Below are positions 36,497 through 48,766 of a stretch of DNA of 64,000 bases, in pieces; positions within the stretch are counted from its first letter, which is position 1; each line of letters begins with the position of its first letter. A model generated the notes under the pieces. That model did no database searches, was not told where the DNA came from, and worked only from the letters and a program-made list of their open reading frames with translations. The stretch covers positions 1,178,001-1,242,000 of the forward strand of contig CADCXA010000027.1 of NCBI GenBank assembly GCA_902806565.1, in the 5' to 3' direction. The translations under genes and the position numbers were made by a program. The DNA comes from Hypoxylon rubiginosum (Eukaryota; Ascomycota; Sordariomycetes; Xylariales; Hypoxylaceae).

Positions 36497-38758
36497 TCAG
36501 TCGAACACATCAACGTCTCCTCCGTCCCAGTCCGGATCAGATTCCTCTACCGGGTCCATGAAGTCATCCATATCAAACTGCCTTTCCATAGGCCGATGGT
36601 TATCAACCTGGATATCCACGATATCGCATAGACCGTGGATAAATTCGTCACTGTCCGGTGAGTGCTTCGAGATTTTCCTCACCTTGCGACTCAAGTGACT
36701 TTGGTCGGAGTGACCAGCAGCGAGCTCGTCCTCGCTCTCTTCGTCATCGGCGTCCCGTTCCTTTAGAAGCAATCCGCTTCCTTTGAGACGTTTCAATTCA
36801 TTACTAATAGCCGAGGCTCTCGCAATCCCTCTCTTACTAACACATGACCTCTCACTCTCTGACGAAGTTTGTGTTGGCGAGAGATCAGCTATTCGTGTGC
36901 TTCGTCGCTTCGGGGGCGCTGAAGAAGGTTTCGAGTCCTTCGGACGTGACTCTTCCCGTTTCTGCTGCACTTCGACGGGTGCGTCGTGAAGTACAGTAAA
37001 GTTTCTCGGAGGCTTCGACTTTCTCTTGAAGACCTTGGTCATCTTATCAACCCAGAATTCGCGAAGCTCTAAGCGTTGACGCCATCCTATATCCAGTGCG
37101 ACCCTAAATGCGAGGCGCCGAAGTTGGGGAAGGTCTGGGGCGCTCTGCACCAAGCTCCCGAAGAATGTCTCTGCAGCCCTACGTCCCCACTTTCGCATGT
37201 GAAGGATCTCAATTGACTGTATCGAAGAAGGCCATGTCGGCACTTGATCCTCCGTGAGGAGTGTCTCGTACTCAGGCTTGTTGTCCGCATAGTGCTCATG
37301 ATGTCGGAAATAAGACAAGTCCATGTAAAGATGCTGCAGGTTGGGACAGGCTGATCGCAGAACAGGGAGGAAGGCCAGACTCAATGACTGGCAATGGTTC
37401 AAGGTAAGGCTCTGCAATTGGCCGCCATGAGTGAGCAGAAACTCGTAAAGGTCATCGGCGGTCACTTCCCAACAGTTGATCAGCTCGAGGTGCTTGAGTG
37501 TCTTCGGAAGTTGTTGCAACAATAAGCCATTAACTAATGTGCAAGACTCCAAGATGAGGTGCTCCAGGCATGGCAAAGCTGAGATACAAGCAGAAAGTTG
37601 AGTAATCTTGCAAGCATTCTGCTGTACCATCTCTTCACTGTCACGGAGTCTGGGTGTCAAGCCCCAGGACGGAAGCTGGTAGTTCACAAAGGCCACTTTT
37701 CGTAAGGTGGCAAAACTCGGATTACGGTGAAATTCCTCCAGCTTGCCCAGGGACAGGGACTCAGAAGTAAGACGAGAATTCCAACGCCAGCCCTTCAGTT
37801 CCGTAAGTGTAGTCGCGCCGCCCCGCTCGTCACCTGCCTGCGGCTCGAGAGTTCGCATCAACTCATCCGCCGAGCACTTAAAACGGACACGATCATCTAG
37901 TTTACGGTAGGGCGGCTCGTCAAACTCGTGGTAGAACTCCAGGTGGGATAGTCTCGGAAGATTCTGGACGACGTCAGGCAGGCTCACATAGTTTGCGTTG
38001 TATTTTTGGATCAAGGTCGTGCGGACAGCCAGTCGCAAGATCTCCACTTTCGGACGGTAGTTCATGATAGTGGTGCCCAAGGGTAAGTTGAGCGTATCGA
38101 TGAATTGACTGAAGGAGAGGCTGGGAGCTTTGGTGTAACGCCATGGATGGTGGAAGGGGGGACATTTATATAGGTTCGCCAATGCCGGCTCCGTAAAGGC
38201 CTTGCAGGTGCGCGCAGCCAGCATCAAGCTAGCAACCGCCTCGAAGACATCCTCACGTCGAGAAGAGGGGTCGCGAATTGGGGCAGCGACGTGGTCGAAA
38301 ACGGACAACAGCACGAGGTATGGGGTGGTAGTCCAGGGAGGGTAGACAGTGGACGTGGTAGGTATCGCAGCTGTTGGCGTAGCCGTAGTGGACTTGGGTG
38401 TACGAGGAAGAATAGTCTTGTTGGAAGGTTCTTGGACGCCTTTGACGGTTCGGCGCGGATATTTTCTCAGAGGCGCCGAATCTTCATTGAAGCTGTTCTT
38501 TCGCTTTCGTGTGGGGTAGTTTCGTTGGGTACGAGAGGCACGAGAGCGGGTATTGATTGAATAGCTTTCATAGTCTTCGTAGTCATCGTCGAGTTCGAGT
38601 TCGAGGTCACTGCCGGATGACGACGAAGATGAAGATACAGACGAAGGAGAGGAGGGTGAAGTAAAGTGTGCGACAGTCGATCGGGTTTCACGAACCGGTC
38701 TCTTCGCCTTGGCGGCTCGGGACGGATTACTCCGTACGGCTCGTCGGGGACGGTTCAT
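36497..38758 (-). CDS. F-box / leucine-rich-repeat protein
   Basis: Single-exon gene of 753 residues. The first ~130 residues are basic and serine-rich with an acidic patch (LELELDDDYEDYE). An F-box-like helical segment lies around residues 145-210 (YLVLLSVFDHVAAP..., then MLAARTCKAFTEPALANLYK), which would recruit SKP1 and so a cullin-1 ubiquitin ligase. From ~240 to ~560 there are RNI-type leucine-rich repeats, for example LEHLILESCTLVNGLLLQQL, LKHLELINCWEVT and LQSLTLNHCQSLS; these form the substrate-binding surface. The last ~170 residues are disordered and Ser/Arg/Asp-rich. The substrate is unknown. It is transcribed divergently from SUZ12, 2.4 kb away. Confidence 0.85.
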   Translation of the reverse strand: MNRPRRAVRSNPSRAAKAKRPVRETRSTVAHFTSPSSPSSVSSSSSSSGSDLELELDDDYEDYESYSINTRSRASRTQRNYPTRKRKNSFNEDSAPLRKYPRRTVKGVQEPSNKTILPRTPKSTTATPTAAIPTTSTVYPPWTTTPYLVLLSVFDHVAAPIRDPSSRREDVFEAVASLMLAARTCKAFTEPALANLYKCPPFHHPWRYTKAPSLSFSQFIDTLNLPLGTTIMNYRPKVEILRLAVRTTLIQKYNANYVSLPDVVQNLPRLSHLEFYHEFDEPPYRKLDDRVRFKCSADELMRTLEPQAGDERGGATTLTELKGWRWNSRLTSESLSLGKLEEFHRNPSFATLRKVAFVNYQLPSWGLTPRLRDSEEMVQQNACKITQLSACISALPCLEHLILESCTLVNGLLLQQLPKTLKHLELINCWEVTADDLYEFLLTHGGQLQSLTLNHCQSLSLAFLPVLRSACPNLQHLYMDLSYFRHHEHYADNKPEYETLLTEDQVPTWPSSIQSIEILHMRKWGRRAAETFFGSLVQSAPDLPQLRRLAFRVALDIGWRQRLELREFWVDKMTKVFKRKSKPPRNFTVLHDAPVEVQQKREESRPKDSKPSSAPPKRRSTRIADLSPTQTSSESERSCVSKRGIARASAISNELKRLKGSGLLLKERDADDEESEDELAAGHSDQSHLSRKVRKISKHSPDSDEFIHGLCDIVDIQVDNHRPMERQFDMDDFMDPVEESDPDWDGGDVDVFD

Positions 38759-39110
38759 TGTTACATGTACATGTAGACAGAGGGATCATTGGATTGCATA
38801 GGCGAACGGCCTAACATGAGAGTGTAGCTACGGGGAGACGTGAGAGACGTAACCGATAGAAGTATCGCAGTACGCATCAGTTGAATAATACTATTGGAAG
38901 CAATGACGGCGTTGAATAATGACGATGTGCGGATCTGAAGCGAACTGAAGAGGTGTAGGTACGACGTGCGAATTGAAAGTGTGAAATACGAAGTGTGGAA
39001 TTTGGGATTCGGGACTTGGGAATTTTGGTCGGTCATTGACTCATTCCAGCTTAGATTGGAAGTGGTCCACTAAATAAGGTTTGTACTCGTGGTAGGATCT
39101 GGGATCTGCA

Positions 39111-39138
39111 GTCTAACCCAGTCTAACCCAGTCTAACC
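39111..39138. repeat. GTCTAACCCA tandem repeat, nearly three copies
   Basis: A 10-bp unit repeated in tandem in the F-box/SUZ12 divergent region. No function is known. Confidence 0.8.
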
Positions 39139-39594
39139 ACCCGGGGCTCTACAGGCAGTTGCTAGCCAGCGAACCACCCGCTGTTAATGCAAACTTCCGC
39201 CGCGAGCAGCTGAAAATGTACTCCAGTATCCCCATTCCCCCCACGAACTCGGACACCCAGACACCTAAAACGGTCGTGAACTTCAATAGTTTAGCTGTTT
39301 CTTCTCAAACCTTTCTGCAATCTTCCTCCAAGGCTCGTTGATTTTTTTATCACGATTGCCTCAGATAATTGTAGCAAACACTACCCCGCCTGTCGCCTAT
39401 ATCCCGGATGACAACATCTACCTAGAATAAGAGGGAATGCAAAGACATAAACCTCTAATTGACATAATTGACTGATAGAGAGGGCATAAGCAATACCGCC
39501 ATCTCAAAACTTTAGAATAGCAGCTTAGCACTTCTCTGGGCGTACCTAAAACCCTGTCTTGGATTCTAGTAGTACCAACTTATATACTTGTTGT

Positions 39595-39628
39595 CTTTTC
39601 TTTTTTTTTTCTTTTTTTTTCTTTTTTT
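39595..39628. repeat. C(T)n homopyrimidine tract
   Basis: Runs of 7-9 T separated by single C, intergenic. Probably a length-variable tract. Confidence 0.75.
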
Positions 39629-40163
39629 AAACAAAGGAAGCATTAAAGAGTGTTATTATTCCAAGATACCCCAATATATCTTCACGTTACCTATTAATAG
39701 TAGATATATTTTATATATTACTCTTCCCATTAGGTAAATGCAGAACTTGCGAGGATATTGGCACAAGTCATCTTCTTATGCTAGTTAGTCCAAGGTGACG
39801 TGACTATTACAGATGATTACCTAGGAACGTATTAGGCCACTCCCCTCTTAGAGACGTGTCAAACTAAGTCGCGTTAATATTCTCACGAAGTTTGACCTAT
39901 TAAGCAGCGTCATATAATTTCCACAACTGGTGGACGACAAAATTTTTAGTCCAATGATAGCAATATGTTGTTTTTCCATGACATTCTAAAAGAGATGAAC
40001 GGCAGAGAAGCACGATGTTTGATCTATACTACAACTTGTTTGCTATAGGGTTACGTAAGAGAACTAACTGATCGAGACCCCCGTAATATGTACTTCACAT
40101 CTCATATACAAGTGATAAAGGCGGGTAATGTAAGCTTGTCGATTTTTACAAACATGATGATAT

Positions 40164-40179
40164 ACCTACCTAGGTAGGT
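40164..40179. repeat. Perfect 16-bp palindrome ACCTACCTAGGTAGGT
   Basis: The longest copy of a short palindromic family with an ACCTAGGT core that recurs in intergenic parts of this window. Confidence 0.85.
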
Positions 40180-41140
40180 TGGTGCCAGCAGCATATTGTA
40201 CGTAGGTAGAGTACATATGTCAATCTCAGGGGTTTCAGTTGGTATAACCTACATGTAGCTTCTGGTAACATGATCTGTTCAAGTTTAACTACTATACACA
40301 ACTTATATGAAGTGATTAAGGCTTCGTGATGTGTACGTGTACATACGTGCATACTGTTAAGTGCTTGTATATCCAAAGTTCACCGTCGCATCTTCAAAAA
40401 GACGTGGGTCGGCTGTGGCGTATAGCCCCTTTGTATGCACGGCACGCCACATGGAGATGCAACAGTAGCCACACGTCTTCTTAGCCCCTGCATGTTCGGG
40501 TGCGTTCATTGCGTCCTACTCAGCCAACCAGCCAACCAGCCAATTTTGGTTAGTTAGAACGCGTCGACGGGTTCTTCCACTTTTCACGCTTCCGCATCGC
40601 ATCGCGGACGTCTATCTCGAACGGCATCACATGTCCACGAAACACATCTTCTATACGCACGATTATCTATACATATTACCTTCATCGTCACTTTACCTAC
40701 CGCCCAGCGAGCTGCCGTCCCTCAATCCTAGGTCCAATTTGCTCTAGCTGTAAACAATCCAGGCTATAGGCATACTTTGATTCGCTACAAAATCTCATTG
40801 TCGCAGCCGCAGCCGCAAGTCCCCAGCCGCAGTCACGATCTTTTCGTCTTTTCGTCTTTTCATCCTGAAATTTTTACTCATCTATTATTCTTGCCCATTT
40901 ATTTATCCCCCACTTCACTCTGTCACTTCCATTCCATGCTATAACTCTTTACCATTTTCCCATCTTCCCCCAGCCCCGGAGGATATCAATAATGCTAATC
41001 CGACCTTGGTAATTCCTAATTGGCTGCGTTGGGAGGTGCTGCATCTTACATTCTCACTCACTCACACTCATACGTATTACTACGTTTCAAGCAGAAAACC
41101 ACAACCCTGTGGTGAGCTGCGCCCATGTTCCCCTCTAGAG

Positions 41141-43381
41141 ATGGCGACCATTACCCCGTACAAACGCGAACTACCTTTCATCCACCGCGCCTGGAAGACT
41201 GCTGTCGATCATCTATCTCCCTACAGCATGGGGATCAAGTTGTCTTCGGCAAACGGTGACAATGTTGTCAATGAAGATCACCCCCCGCGCGCCACAAAGA
41301 GGCGCCGCATTACTGACGACTCTTCGGAAAATGTGCCCATTGGTGCTGCGGATCGCTTGCTGTCTGAAAATCCCAATGACTTCGAGAAGGCTCTTCGTGT
41401 CGAGATTCTCCAAATTACCCACAAAGACAGCTCTAGTTTCAGGTCCAGCAACCTACTAAATGGCACCGGGTCCCCTGCCAAAAAGGACATTCCCCCTATC
41501 CGCATCCGCTGCAAGCTTAGTATTTTCAGGTGGAGAGTAGTCGCCAAGGAAATCAAAGAAGTCCGCATACTCTATTGCGATAGCCAGATATGCAACCTCA
41601 AGGTCTTCCGAGACACCGACGACATCTGTAGGAGAGCCAGGATCTATCTAAACTCGCCATTCCACGTCCCGGCAGAAAAGATTTGCGTTGAGCGAGATGA
41701 TAACAATGGCTTTGACTTAGCTGACCATTACCTGGTTCAAGCCGAGTTGGAGTCAGCGGGTGATCCCCGTTGGCCGCCTGCTGATCTATTGCCCAAGGAA
41801 GATACCCACGACATTTTATCAGGTCGCCCTCAGGATTGGGTTCTATCGTCTCAGGTAGTCTATCGATTCGATAAGCACCGAACCTCTGCACCTGTTAAGG
41901 TTAGAAAGCGGGTTGGCGCTGAGACTACGCTCGATCTAATGATGGACCTGGATCTGAGATGGTCCACATATCAATCGAGAGACAGCACTACCGAAGTCGG
42001 GGATTCGCCTCCAGAAGTCAAGGCGCCGTTTTCTAATGGCGCTCTAGAGCCGCTTACGAACGGGCATGTCAATGGCAGGGTAGACAGCTTGGCAAATGGC
42101 CTCCCGAGAGATGACCAGGATGTCTTCATAGATGTCATAGAAGAGGATGAAGACCACGAAGAGGCAGCAACCCCCAGCCGCTCGCTCAGAACGAGGGAGA
42201 AGACGAACTACAACCTAAAAATCCTGAGTGACAAGGCGAGGGGCAAAGAACGGAAGGAGCGAAAACGGCGTAAGATGGCCGATTCTAGAAGCCAAGCAGG
42301 GCAGGTTACGTGGATACTGCCCAATGCTGGAGAAGTCGTACTAAAGAATTATTCCTGCATACGATGTTATGCAGCACACTCATCCATGGGCCAGCTCGTA
42401 GAACATGTCAGGGATCATTACGAGTTCAAGTATGACATTGATCCAAACTACTCCCGAATCTGGATCTCTCAGCATGGCCAGGGAACTCCGCGGCGCTCAA
42501 TGTCATCTCTATTAGACGATGCTGATCTAGAAGGCCAAGAGAGCGACTTTGGAGATGACATATCCCCTCAAAAGGCTCAGAGGATCTTAACGCAACAAAA
42601 GCCTTCGCAAGTAAGTTTAACAAAAAGCCAAGTCCTTTTCAGATCACCGCTTACACTAATTCCACGTAGCCCTCGATCTCGGGCAAGCCCAAGGATACGA
42701 GGCAGCTTGTTCCGGGTAACAAGCAACCTATGTTTGATCGCCTCAGCAAGGCATTGCTTGAGCCCGGATCTATAGTCGACCCCCCTAAGATTGATGATAC
42801 TTGGCTTGTACAAAAGCATCGAGATATCATTCGGGATTATAGCGATGTTCACCAAGACGAAAAGGAATACATCTCAGAATGGGATGCTTACGTGAACAGA
42901 GAATGCGTCACTTCAGAGCCCCATTTACAAGAAGTTTATCTCAGCTTTGTAGAAAACAAGGCATTATGGCTATCTGCGACACAGAGTCGCATGACGGAGT
43001 TTTCAAAGCATTTGAGCTATCTGAAGGCAAGAAATGCCCTAGCCGAATCTACAATTGCTGATGCTCTCGCAATTATGCGGCGAGCAAGGTCTCAGAAACG
43101 ACCCGAGCAGCCCGAGGTTACAAAACCCCCTTCTCCTAGAACCGAATATCGCAAGTCAGCATCAGGATGTGCCGTCTGTGGTCAACCAGTCCGCGGGCCC
43201 TCCACATTAATTTGCTCAAATTTGGTGAGTAGCTCGAACGAGATTGCTAAGTAATTGAGATGTGACTAACAATGCGTAGGACTGCGAAAAACCTCTCTAC
43301 CACCCCGATTGCATCCGAGGAGATGCGAAGATGCCCATTAAGGAACGCAACTGGTGCTGCAACCATTGTTGTAACTCTTAG
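41141..43381 (+). CDS. SUZ12: Polycomb PRC2 subunit SUZ12 (VEFS-box)
   Basis: 708 residues in three exons: 41141-42610, 42670-43224 and 43280-43381. SUZ12 is the scaffold of Polycomb repressive complex 2, which methylates H3K27 in the nucleus. The N-terminus FIHRAWKTAVDHLSP matches fungal SUZ12 openings. A C2H2-type finger lies near residues 404-425 (SCIRCYAAHSSMGQLVEHVRDH). The VEFS box, which contacts the EZH2-type catalytic subunit, runs from ~540 to ~610 and includes HQDEKEYISEWDAYV and LSFVENKALWL. After it comes a C-terminal Cys/His cluster (Cys657, 660, 672, 677, His683, Cys686, then CC..HCC near 701-706) that reads as a PHD-like zinc module and spans the last intron. Upstream in-frame sequence to 41006 lacks an ATG, so the start is 41141. 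Confidence 0.9.
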
Positions 43382-44536
43382 GATTTACAATTCGTGCAAA
43401 AGTTAGGACGCACCAAACCAGTCACCCGTGTCGGGGTGTTGGACGCTAGAGCCGCCTTGAAATGGAGTGATGGCGGTTAACATAACTGAAGAATCCTAAC
43501 CCCTGCCTTCAAGAGAAAGGCGTAGGCTTCGTGAATGATAGTTCGATAGCCTCAGGAACCGATGCCCGAACAGCTTAGGACGGAGCATTTACAGGTTATT
43601 TGTACTCTACCTAAGCACTCTACGTTATTGACACCTGAAGAAGGCCTGCTGAGCCCCACAGGTGTATGTATGGATTAACTCATTGCGAGATGAATCGAAG
43701 ATTTTTCCAGAAGGAGTATCGACTTCCCATCTCGAACGAGTGAACGTCGTAAAATATGCTAGTACTGCCCCGATTGATAGGCCCGTGCTTAATTAGATTC
43801 GTAATGTCGTGGATGTTAACATAGTCTCAAATATAATAATCCCCCCAGCCGATTCATCGCTTTATGGTAAGGAGGCGAGCACATTCAATTACCCACCATA
43901 TACATCCATATTTTAATCCGAGGGCATACATAGCATAGTATTAATAGGAATATATTCGCATATTCTTATTGAATACATAATTAAGAAAAGATTTGTAATT
44001 TAATATGATGCTATTGACCTACCTAGGTACATTATAGATCGATGCTATCTAGGTAGTCATAAATCAGTTCATCAGGGATACTTCGATGATTTACAGCATA
44101 TCATGCCTACCGTATAATAGAAATAGTCACAGGTTCAGACATTACGGATGAAAGAATAGAAATCTTATGGAACTAAACACCTCTCTCTAGCTTCAGGTTC
44201 TGATGATACCAAGCCCCTTATTAGTCTCCCGCTTCCATAGCCAGATAAATGTGATAACTCAGAGTCAAGCATCGTATTTATATGACGGGAGGCAGTTAGA
44301 CAGCGTTGTCAGAAATAGCACGACTCACTCTAGAATCAGAAATCTGAATCACTTGGAAAGTTATAATCATTCTGGACTTAATTTCAGCTATATATAACTA
44401 TTCCTATTGTTATTTTCACCGAAACTTATTAACACACTTCGATTCCATTCACTGTGTAAATTCTTCAACGCCATCTACGATCCACCGTCAGGCAACGGCT
44501 CCTCTGCCTCCCTGCCACAGCCTGGGTCACCACCGA
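43382..44536. other. Intergenic, AT-rich
   Basis: 1.15 kb downstream of SUZ12, strongly AT-rich from ~43850, with CCTAGGTA-type motifs at 44017-44030 and 44048. No gene seen. Confidence 0.55.
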
Positions 44537-44803
44537 ATGCCACCAAACTTGAGCGATCGCCAAACAATATACTCGACTACAATGCCACCTAGCGCCCCCT
44601 TCGGTACTACGGCGAGCAGCCTTCTTGCAGCTACCTCTATTGCCACACCAGCACAAGTTCATCAAGCGGGTTTCAAAAGAGATGGCCAAGGCCTGGTCGC
44701 GTGGGGTCTCGTCGTGGCTGTGGCCGCCGGCACAGCTGTGGTCTCCGTATTAGTTTTCCTGGCTTGTAAATACGGCAAGCGGATCTTCCGAAAATTCCAA
44801 TAA
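44537..44803 (+). CDS. Possible small single-pass membrane protein
   Basis: 88-codon frame whose second half is one clear membrane helix (roughly residues 54-75, WGLVVAVAAGTAVVSVLVFL) followed by a basic end, CKYGKRIFRKFQ. The first half is Ser/Thr/Ala-rich. This is the layout of a single-pass protein with a cytosolic basic tail. I do not recognise a family. A second in-frame ATG at 44582 could be the start. A chance open frame cannot be excluded. Confidence 0.4.
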   Translation: MPPNLSDRQTIYSTTMPPSAPFGTTASSLLAATSIATPAQVHQAGFKRDGQGLVAWGLVVAVAAGTAVVSVLVFLACKYGKRIFRKFQ

Positions 44804-46044
44804 GGCAGTGCGGCAGAAGGGCCGCATGAGCACATCTTTGGACGGCATGAAGGATTCATAATTTTGGATGAGCTTATTGGGAGACGTTATATATGGGGTT
44901 ACGATTGGGGGAATCATATATCGAGAGACGAAGGGATATATGTTCATGTTATCATGTTAAGGGCAAAATTTGCCTTTACATATTAATAACCCTGAGGAAC
45001 ATCGGCATTCGGGTTATCGGAGCATGTGTTACGTGATGAGCCCGGAGCTCTTGGGAAATACGGTATGCTTTTGGCAAAAAGACATCTATGGGCTCATGTA
45101 GCTCAATTACATAATGGATTTTCCATCTGCGAACAAACGTAAGCAGCAGGATACGTGCTGGGAATTATTGCGAAGTTTATGAGCATTTACTCCGGTAGTT
45201 GGTGTGGAAAAGGGGCGAACTTGAAAGGGGTACGATCCTACTCTCATTTTCTCGGCGTGGACTTTGAACTGATGCATTTTGCCCTACTTGAATCCAATTA
45301 AATCGCTCCAGCCTAGATACAACGTATATTCGAATCCATGAACAGTAGATTATAATATTCGCGGACTTCGATATTACGGCTTGGACAATAGGGGCTGGTA
45401 GAGTGAGTAGTTTGTTACCTCTTGGGTACCTACCTCCTAACTACCTAAATATTAATGATTCTTGAATACTTGCATAAGTAGGTCGTCACATGAGGAGGGC
45501 ATATTAAAAAATGATGGTAAGCTTCAATTCTCGAACCTCCTTCATTAGGCAGTTATCAGACTCCAAATACCTGGCCACCTGCCTCAAATAGCTTGAAGAG
45601 GAATGGCTTCATGCCGTACTCCAAACTCTACCAACGTCGTGGTATCTGAACGCAGTCAGCCGTGGCCGTACCCCGCATCCGAGAATGAAGGGGATGCCGT
45701 GTCGCCGTGCCCAATCAGAGCTACAAGGGTTCGATGATAACGACCTGCAACCAGGTTGGCAAACTCGAGATAGTCTAGAACGTTGTATCGCTATCAAGGG
45801 ATAAATGTTACAATGCTGCGGGGTATATATTGGCGGGCGAGCCATCGGGTGGCTACATGTAGGTAAGATTGTACCTGTACCGGTACTGATTGAAAGAAAG
45901 GACAGTGTTGGAAGACTTGCAAACTTAGATGTGACAAAGAACACTTCATACATGTATGAGTTAGAAAACGCGGGGATAAAGCTACTTCGGATCCCCTCAA
46001 ATCATAGTTCTTAGTCATCATATTCCTGAGCGGCGACGACTATA
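44804..46044. other. Intergenic upstream of the sugar permease
   Basis: 1.24 kb. Minus-strand frames at 45609-46021 lack protein character. Contains CCTACCT-type repeats near 45429. It should include the permease promoter. Confidence 0.5.
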
Positions 46045-48360
46045 ATGGCTCAACCATCGGGGATAGGAGGGGAAGAGGATAAAATCCAGCCGGAAACACG
46101 ACAGGATGTTAGCAATGGTGAAGAACGCGACTCCGAGAAGGGTGTGGAAAGGGGGAACGGACAGTATACGCAAATCGATCCAGCAATTGCTAGTCGCATC
46201 GCTGCAAATGTTGACGACTTTATGGTGAGAATTCTCCTGTTTTTTCCCTGGGACAGGCGAACTAAATCGAATAGACACTCGTAAATGAGGCGAACGAAGC
46301 GAATGAGCGAGAGCGAGATATGAAGCTCTCCCATGCCTTCAAGGTATATCCCAAGGCCATTGCCTGGTCTATGATCCTCTCTTCCTGTCTTATAATGGAG
46401 GGCTTTGGGACGGCCGTTGTTGGATCATGTAAGCCCCTATTATTGCTACTCGACTGAAAATCAGTGGCGTCGATATATAAGTAAATTTCGCAGACGTTTC
46501 ATACCCTCCCTTCCGCGATAGATTCGGCACCCAGGCTCCCAACGGAGACTACCAGATCCCCGCGGACTGGCAGAACGGAATCGCGGGCGCGACGAACGTT
46601 GGCGAGATCATTGGCCTCCAGGTATGTACTGCGTCTATCACAAGCACACGGATCCTATCTTTGCTCAGCATCGACTACCTTTAGATTGCCGGCGTCCTAT
46701 GCGAGCGCTGGGGCTACCGGTGGACCATCATCTCGGCCCTCGTCGCCGTCACCGGCTTCATCTTCTTCCCCTTCTTCGCCAACAGCCTCACCATCTTCCT
46801 CGTCGGCGAGCTCTTCCAGGGCATGGCGTGGGGCGTCTTCCAGACCATGACGGTGGCCTACGCGGCCGAGGTCTGCCCGGTGCCCCTGAGGCACTATCTC
46901 ACGAGCTACGTCAACCTCTGCTGGATCATCGGCCAGTTCATCTCGGGCGGCGTGCTCTACGCGCTCCAGGGCCGGCAGGACGAGTGGGGGTAAGTTCGAT
47001 GCCTGCCTACCCAAGTAGCTTTCGAGGTGGGTGAACTCTTCGTGCTAAAAATGTTGACAGCTATAAAATCCCCTTTTCGCTCCAGTGGGTCTGGCCGATC
47101 CCCATCGCCATCGGCACGTACATGGCACCTGAGTCGCCTTGGTGGTGCGTGCGACACAACTACAAAGAACGGGCGGAGGTATCGTTGAAGCGGCTGGCTC
47201 GAAGTTCTGGGTTCTCGCAGCGTGATGCGGACGCGGCAATGGCCTGTAAGCTTCCCATTTCCTCTTCTTCGTAGCTAGGCACCTACCCAGGTACGCAAAC
47301 GGAGTGGTGAAAGACGACTAACCAAATCTGCAGTGATTGTCTACACGGATCAGATGGAGAAGCAAGTATCCGAGGGAACCAAGTATTGGGACTGCTTCAA
47401 AGGCATCGATCTTAGGCGGACCGAAATCGTCTGCTTCATTTGGCTCGCGCAGACGATGTCCGGTACTGCTATCGGCGGTCTCTCAGCCTACTTTTACCAG
47501 CAGGCGGGCATCTCGGACGCCGACTCGTTCAAGCTTAGCTGGGGTCAGAACGCCCTCAACTTCGTCGGGACTGTCGCCAGTTGGTTTATCCTGAACAGGA
47601 TCGGGAGGAGGACGTTGGTATTCAGCGGAATGATTTTCATGTTCATCCTACTCATGTGAGTTTTTGTCTCTGGAATCATTAGTTGCCTACCCCCGACCTA
47701 CCCCCTAGTTTCTGCTGACAAGATTTTCACTACTACTAGCATCACGGGCTTCATGGGAATCCACGTGCCCCCCAGCACGGCGGAGTCGTGGACGGCCGGG
47801 ACGATGGTGCTCCTGCTGAGCACGACGGCCAACCTGGCCGTCGGCCCCGTGGTCTACACCATCGTGTCCGAGATCCCGTCGACGCGGCTCCGCGCCAAGT
47901 CCATCATCCTCGCGCGCAACGCCTACAACGCCATCAACATCGCCTTCATCAACGTCGTCTCGTACCGCCAGCTCAACCCGGCCGAGTGGAACTGGGGGCC
48001 CAAGGCCGCCTTCTTCTGGGCCGGCACCAACGCCATCTTCACGGCCTGGATCTTCTTTCGGCTGCGTGAGTTGTCCTTCTTCCCCCTATAGCCAATTTCG
48101 CCTTTTTTTTTTTCTCTCCGTTGCCTTCTTTCTGTGCACGTTGCAGTTCTCGATTCCTGCTGACACTTGGGGCCCAACCCCAAACAGCCGAAACACAAGG
48201 CCGCACGTACGCCGAGCTCGACATCCTGTTCGAGAACCGGGTGCCCGCTCGTAAGTTTGCGAGCACCAAGATCGAGACTTTGGTCGAGGGCACCGAAAGC
48301 GCGCAGAAGGAACAGGCCGATCGTATTACTAGCAATGCTACTCACGTAGAAGTGAGTTAA
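46045..48360 (+). CDS. MFS alpha-glucoside / maltose-type sugar permease
   Basis: 590 residues in eight exons: 46045-46224, 46275-46428, 46494-46621, 46685-46989, 47061-47245, 47334-47655, 47740-48065 and 48188-48360. It is a plasma-membrane H+/sugar symporter of the MAL/hexose family. Features: acidic cytosolic N-terminus (~85 residues); the helix-1 segment GFGTAVVGS; the loop ERWGYRWTII after helix 2; NRIGRRTLVF after helix 8; and the PETQGRTYAELDILFENRVPA signature after helix 12, which is diagnostic of the sugar-porter family and, in this form, of maltose-type carriers. All seven introns are in phase. Exons 4 and 7 use almost only G/C-ending codons, unlike the other exons. The actual sugar is not determinable. 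Confidence 0.93.
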
Positions 48361-48766
48361 GAAGGGCTTCTTATGATGGCCCTGTAGGTTAGGACATGTC
48401 ATGCTTAGGAATTTATCAGTATGTCTTTTGTAGGTAGCTTCATAAATGGCATAACACGCACGTTAGGTTGCCTACCTACCAAAAACATCTAAGAGTCTTG
48501 ACATCAAATTATTGGAGAAAGAGTCTACCCTAATTCGGTGCAGATCTCTAGAAACTCAGGACCTACTCAAATAAAATTGAAGAATCCAACGTCATAGAAT
48601 ATGCAAAATGTAACAACTTTTCCCTAGATCCTTGCTTGGAAGACCACTGTTGTTATTGAATGGGCATTTCGACGACGAAAGCCCCGACATCTCCCATGCT
48701 ATACACTATGAATTACACAACGACCTAACACCAGCCTATTGTCTACTAGGTAGAAGGCTTGCCAAT
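48361..48766. other. Intergenic, convergent 3' ends
   Basis: 406 bases between the permease and CUS1 3' ends. No gene seen. Confidence 0.55.

Larger units (their letters stand above)
38759..41140. other. Divergent promoter region, F-box gene / SUZ12
   Basis: 2.4 kb without a credible gene. It contains three tandem copies of GTCTAACCCA (39111-39138), a pyrimidine tract of C(T)n units (39595-39628), a perfect 16-bp palindrome ACCTACCTAGGTAGGT (40164-40179), and GCAGCC / TTTTCGTC short repeats (40800-40862) just upstream of SUZ12, which look like fungal promoter or leader sequence. Confidence 0.6.
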
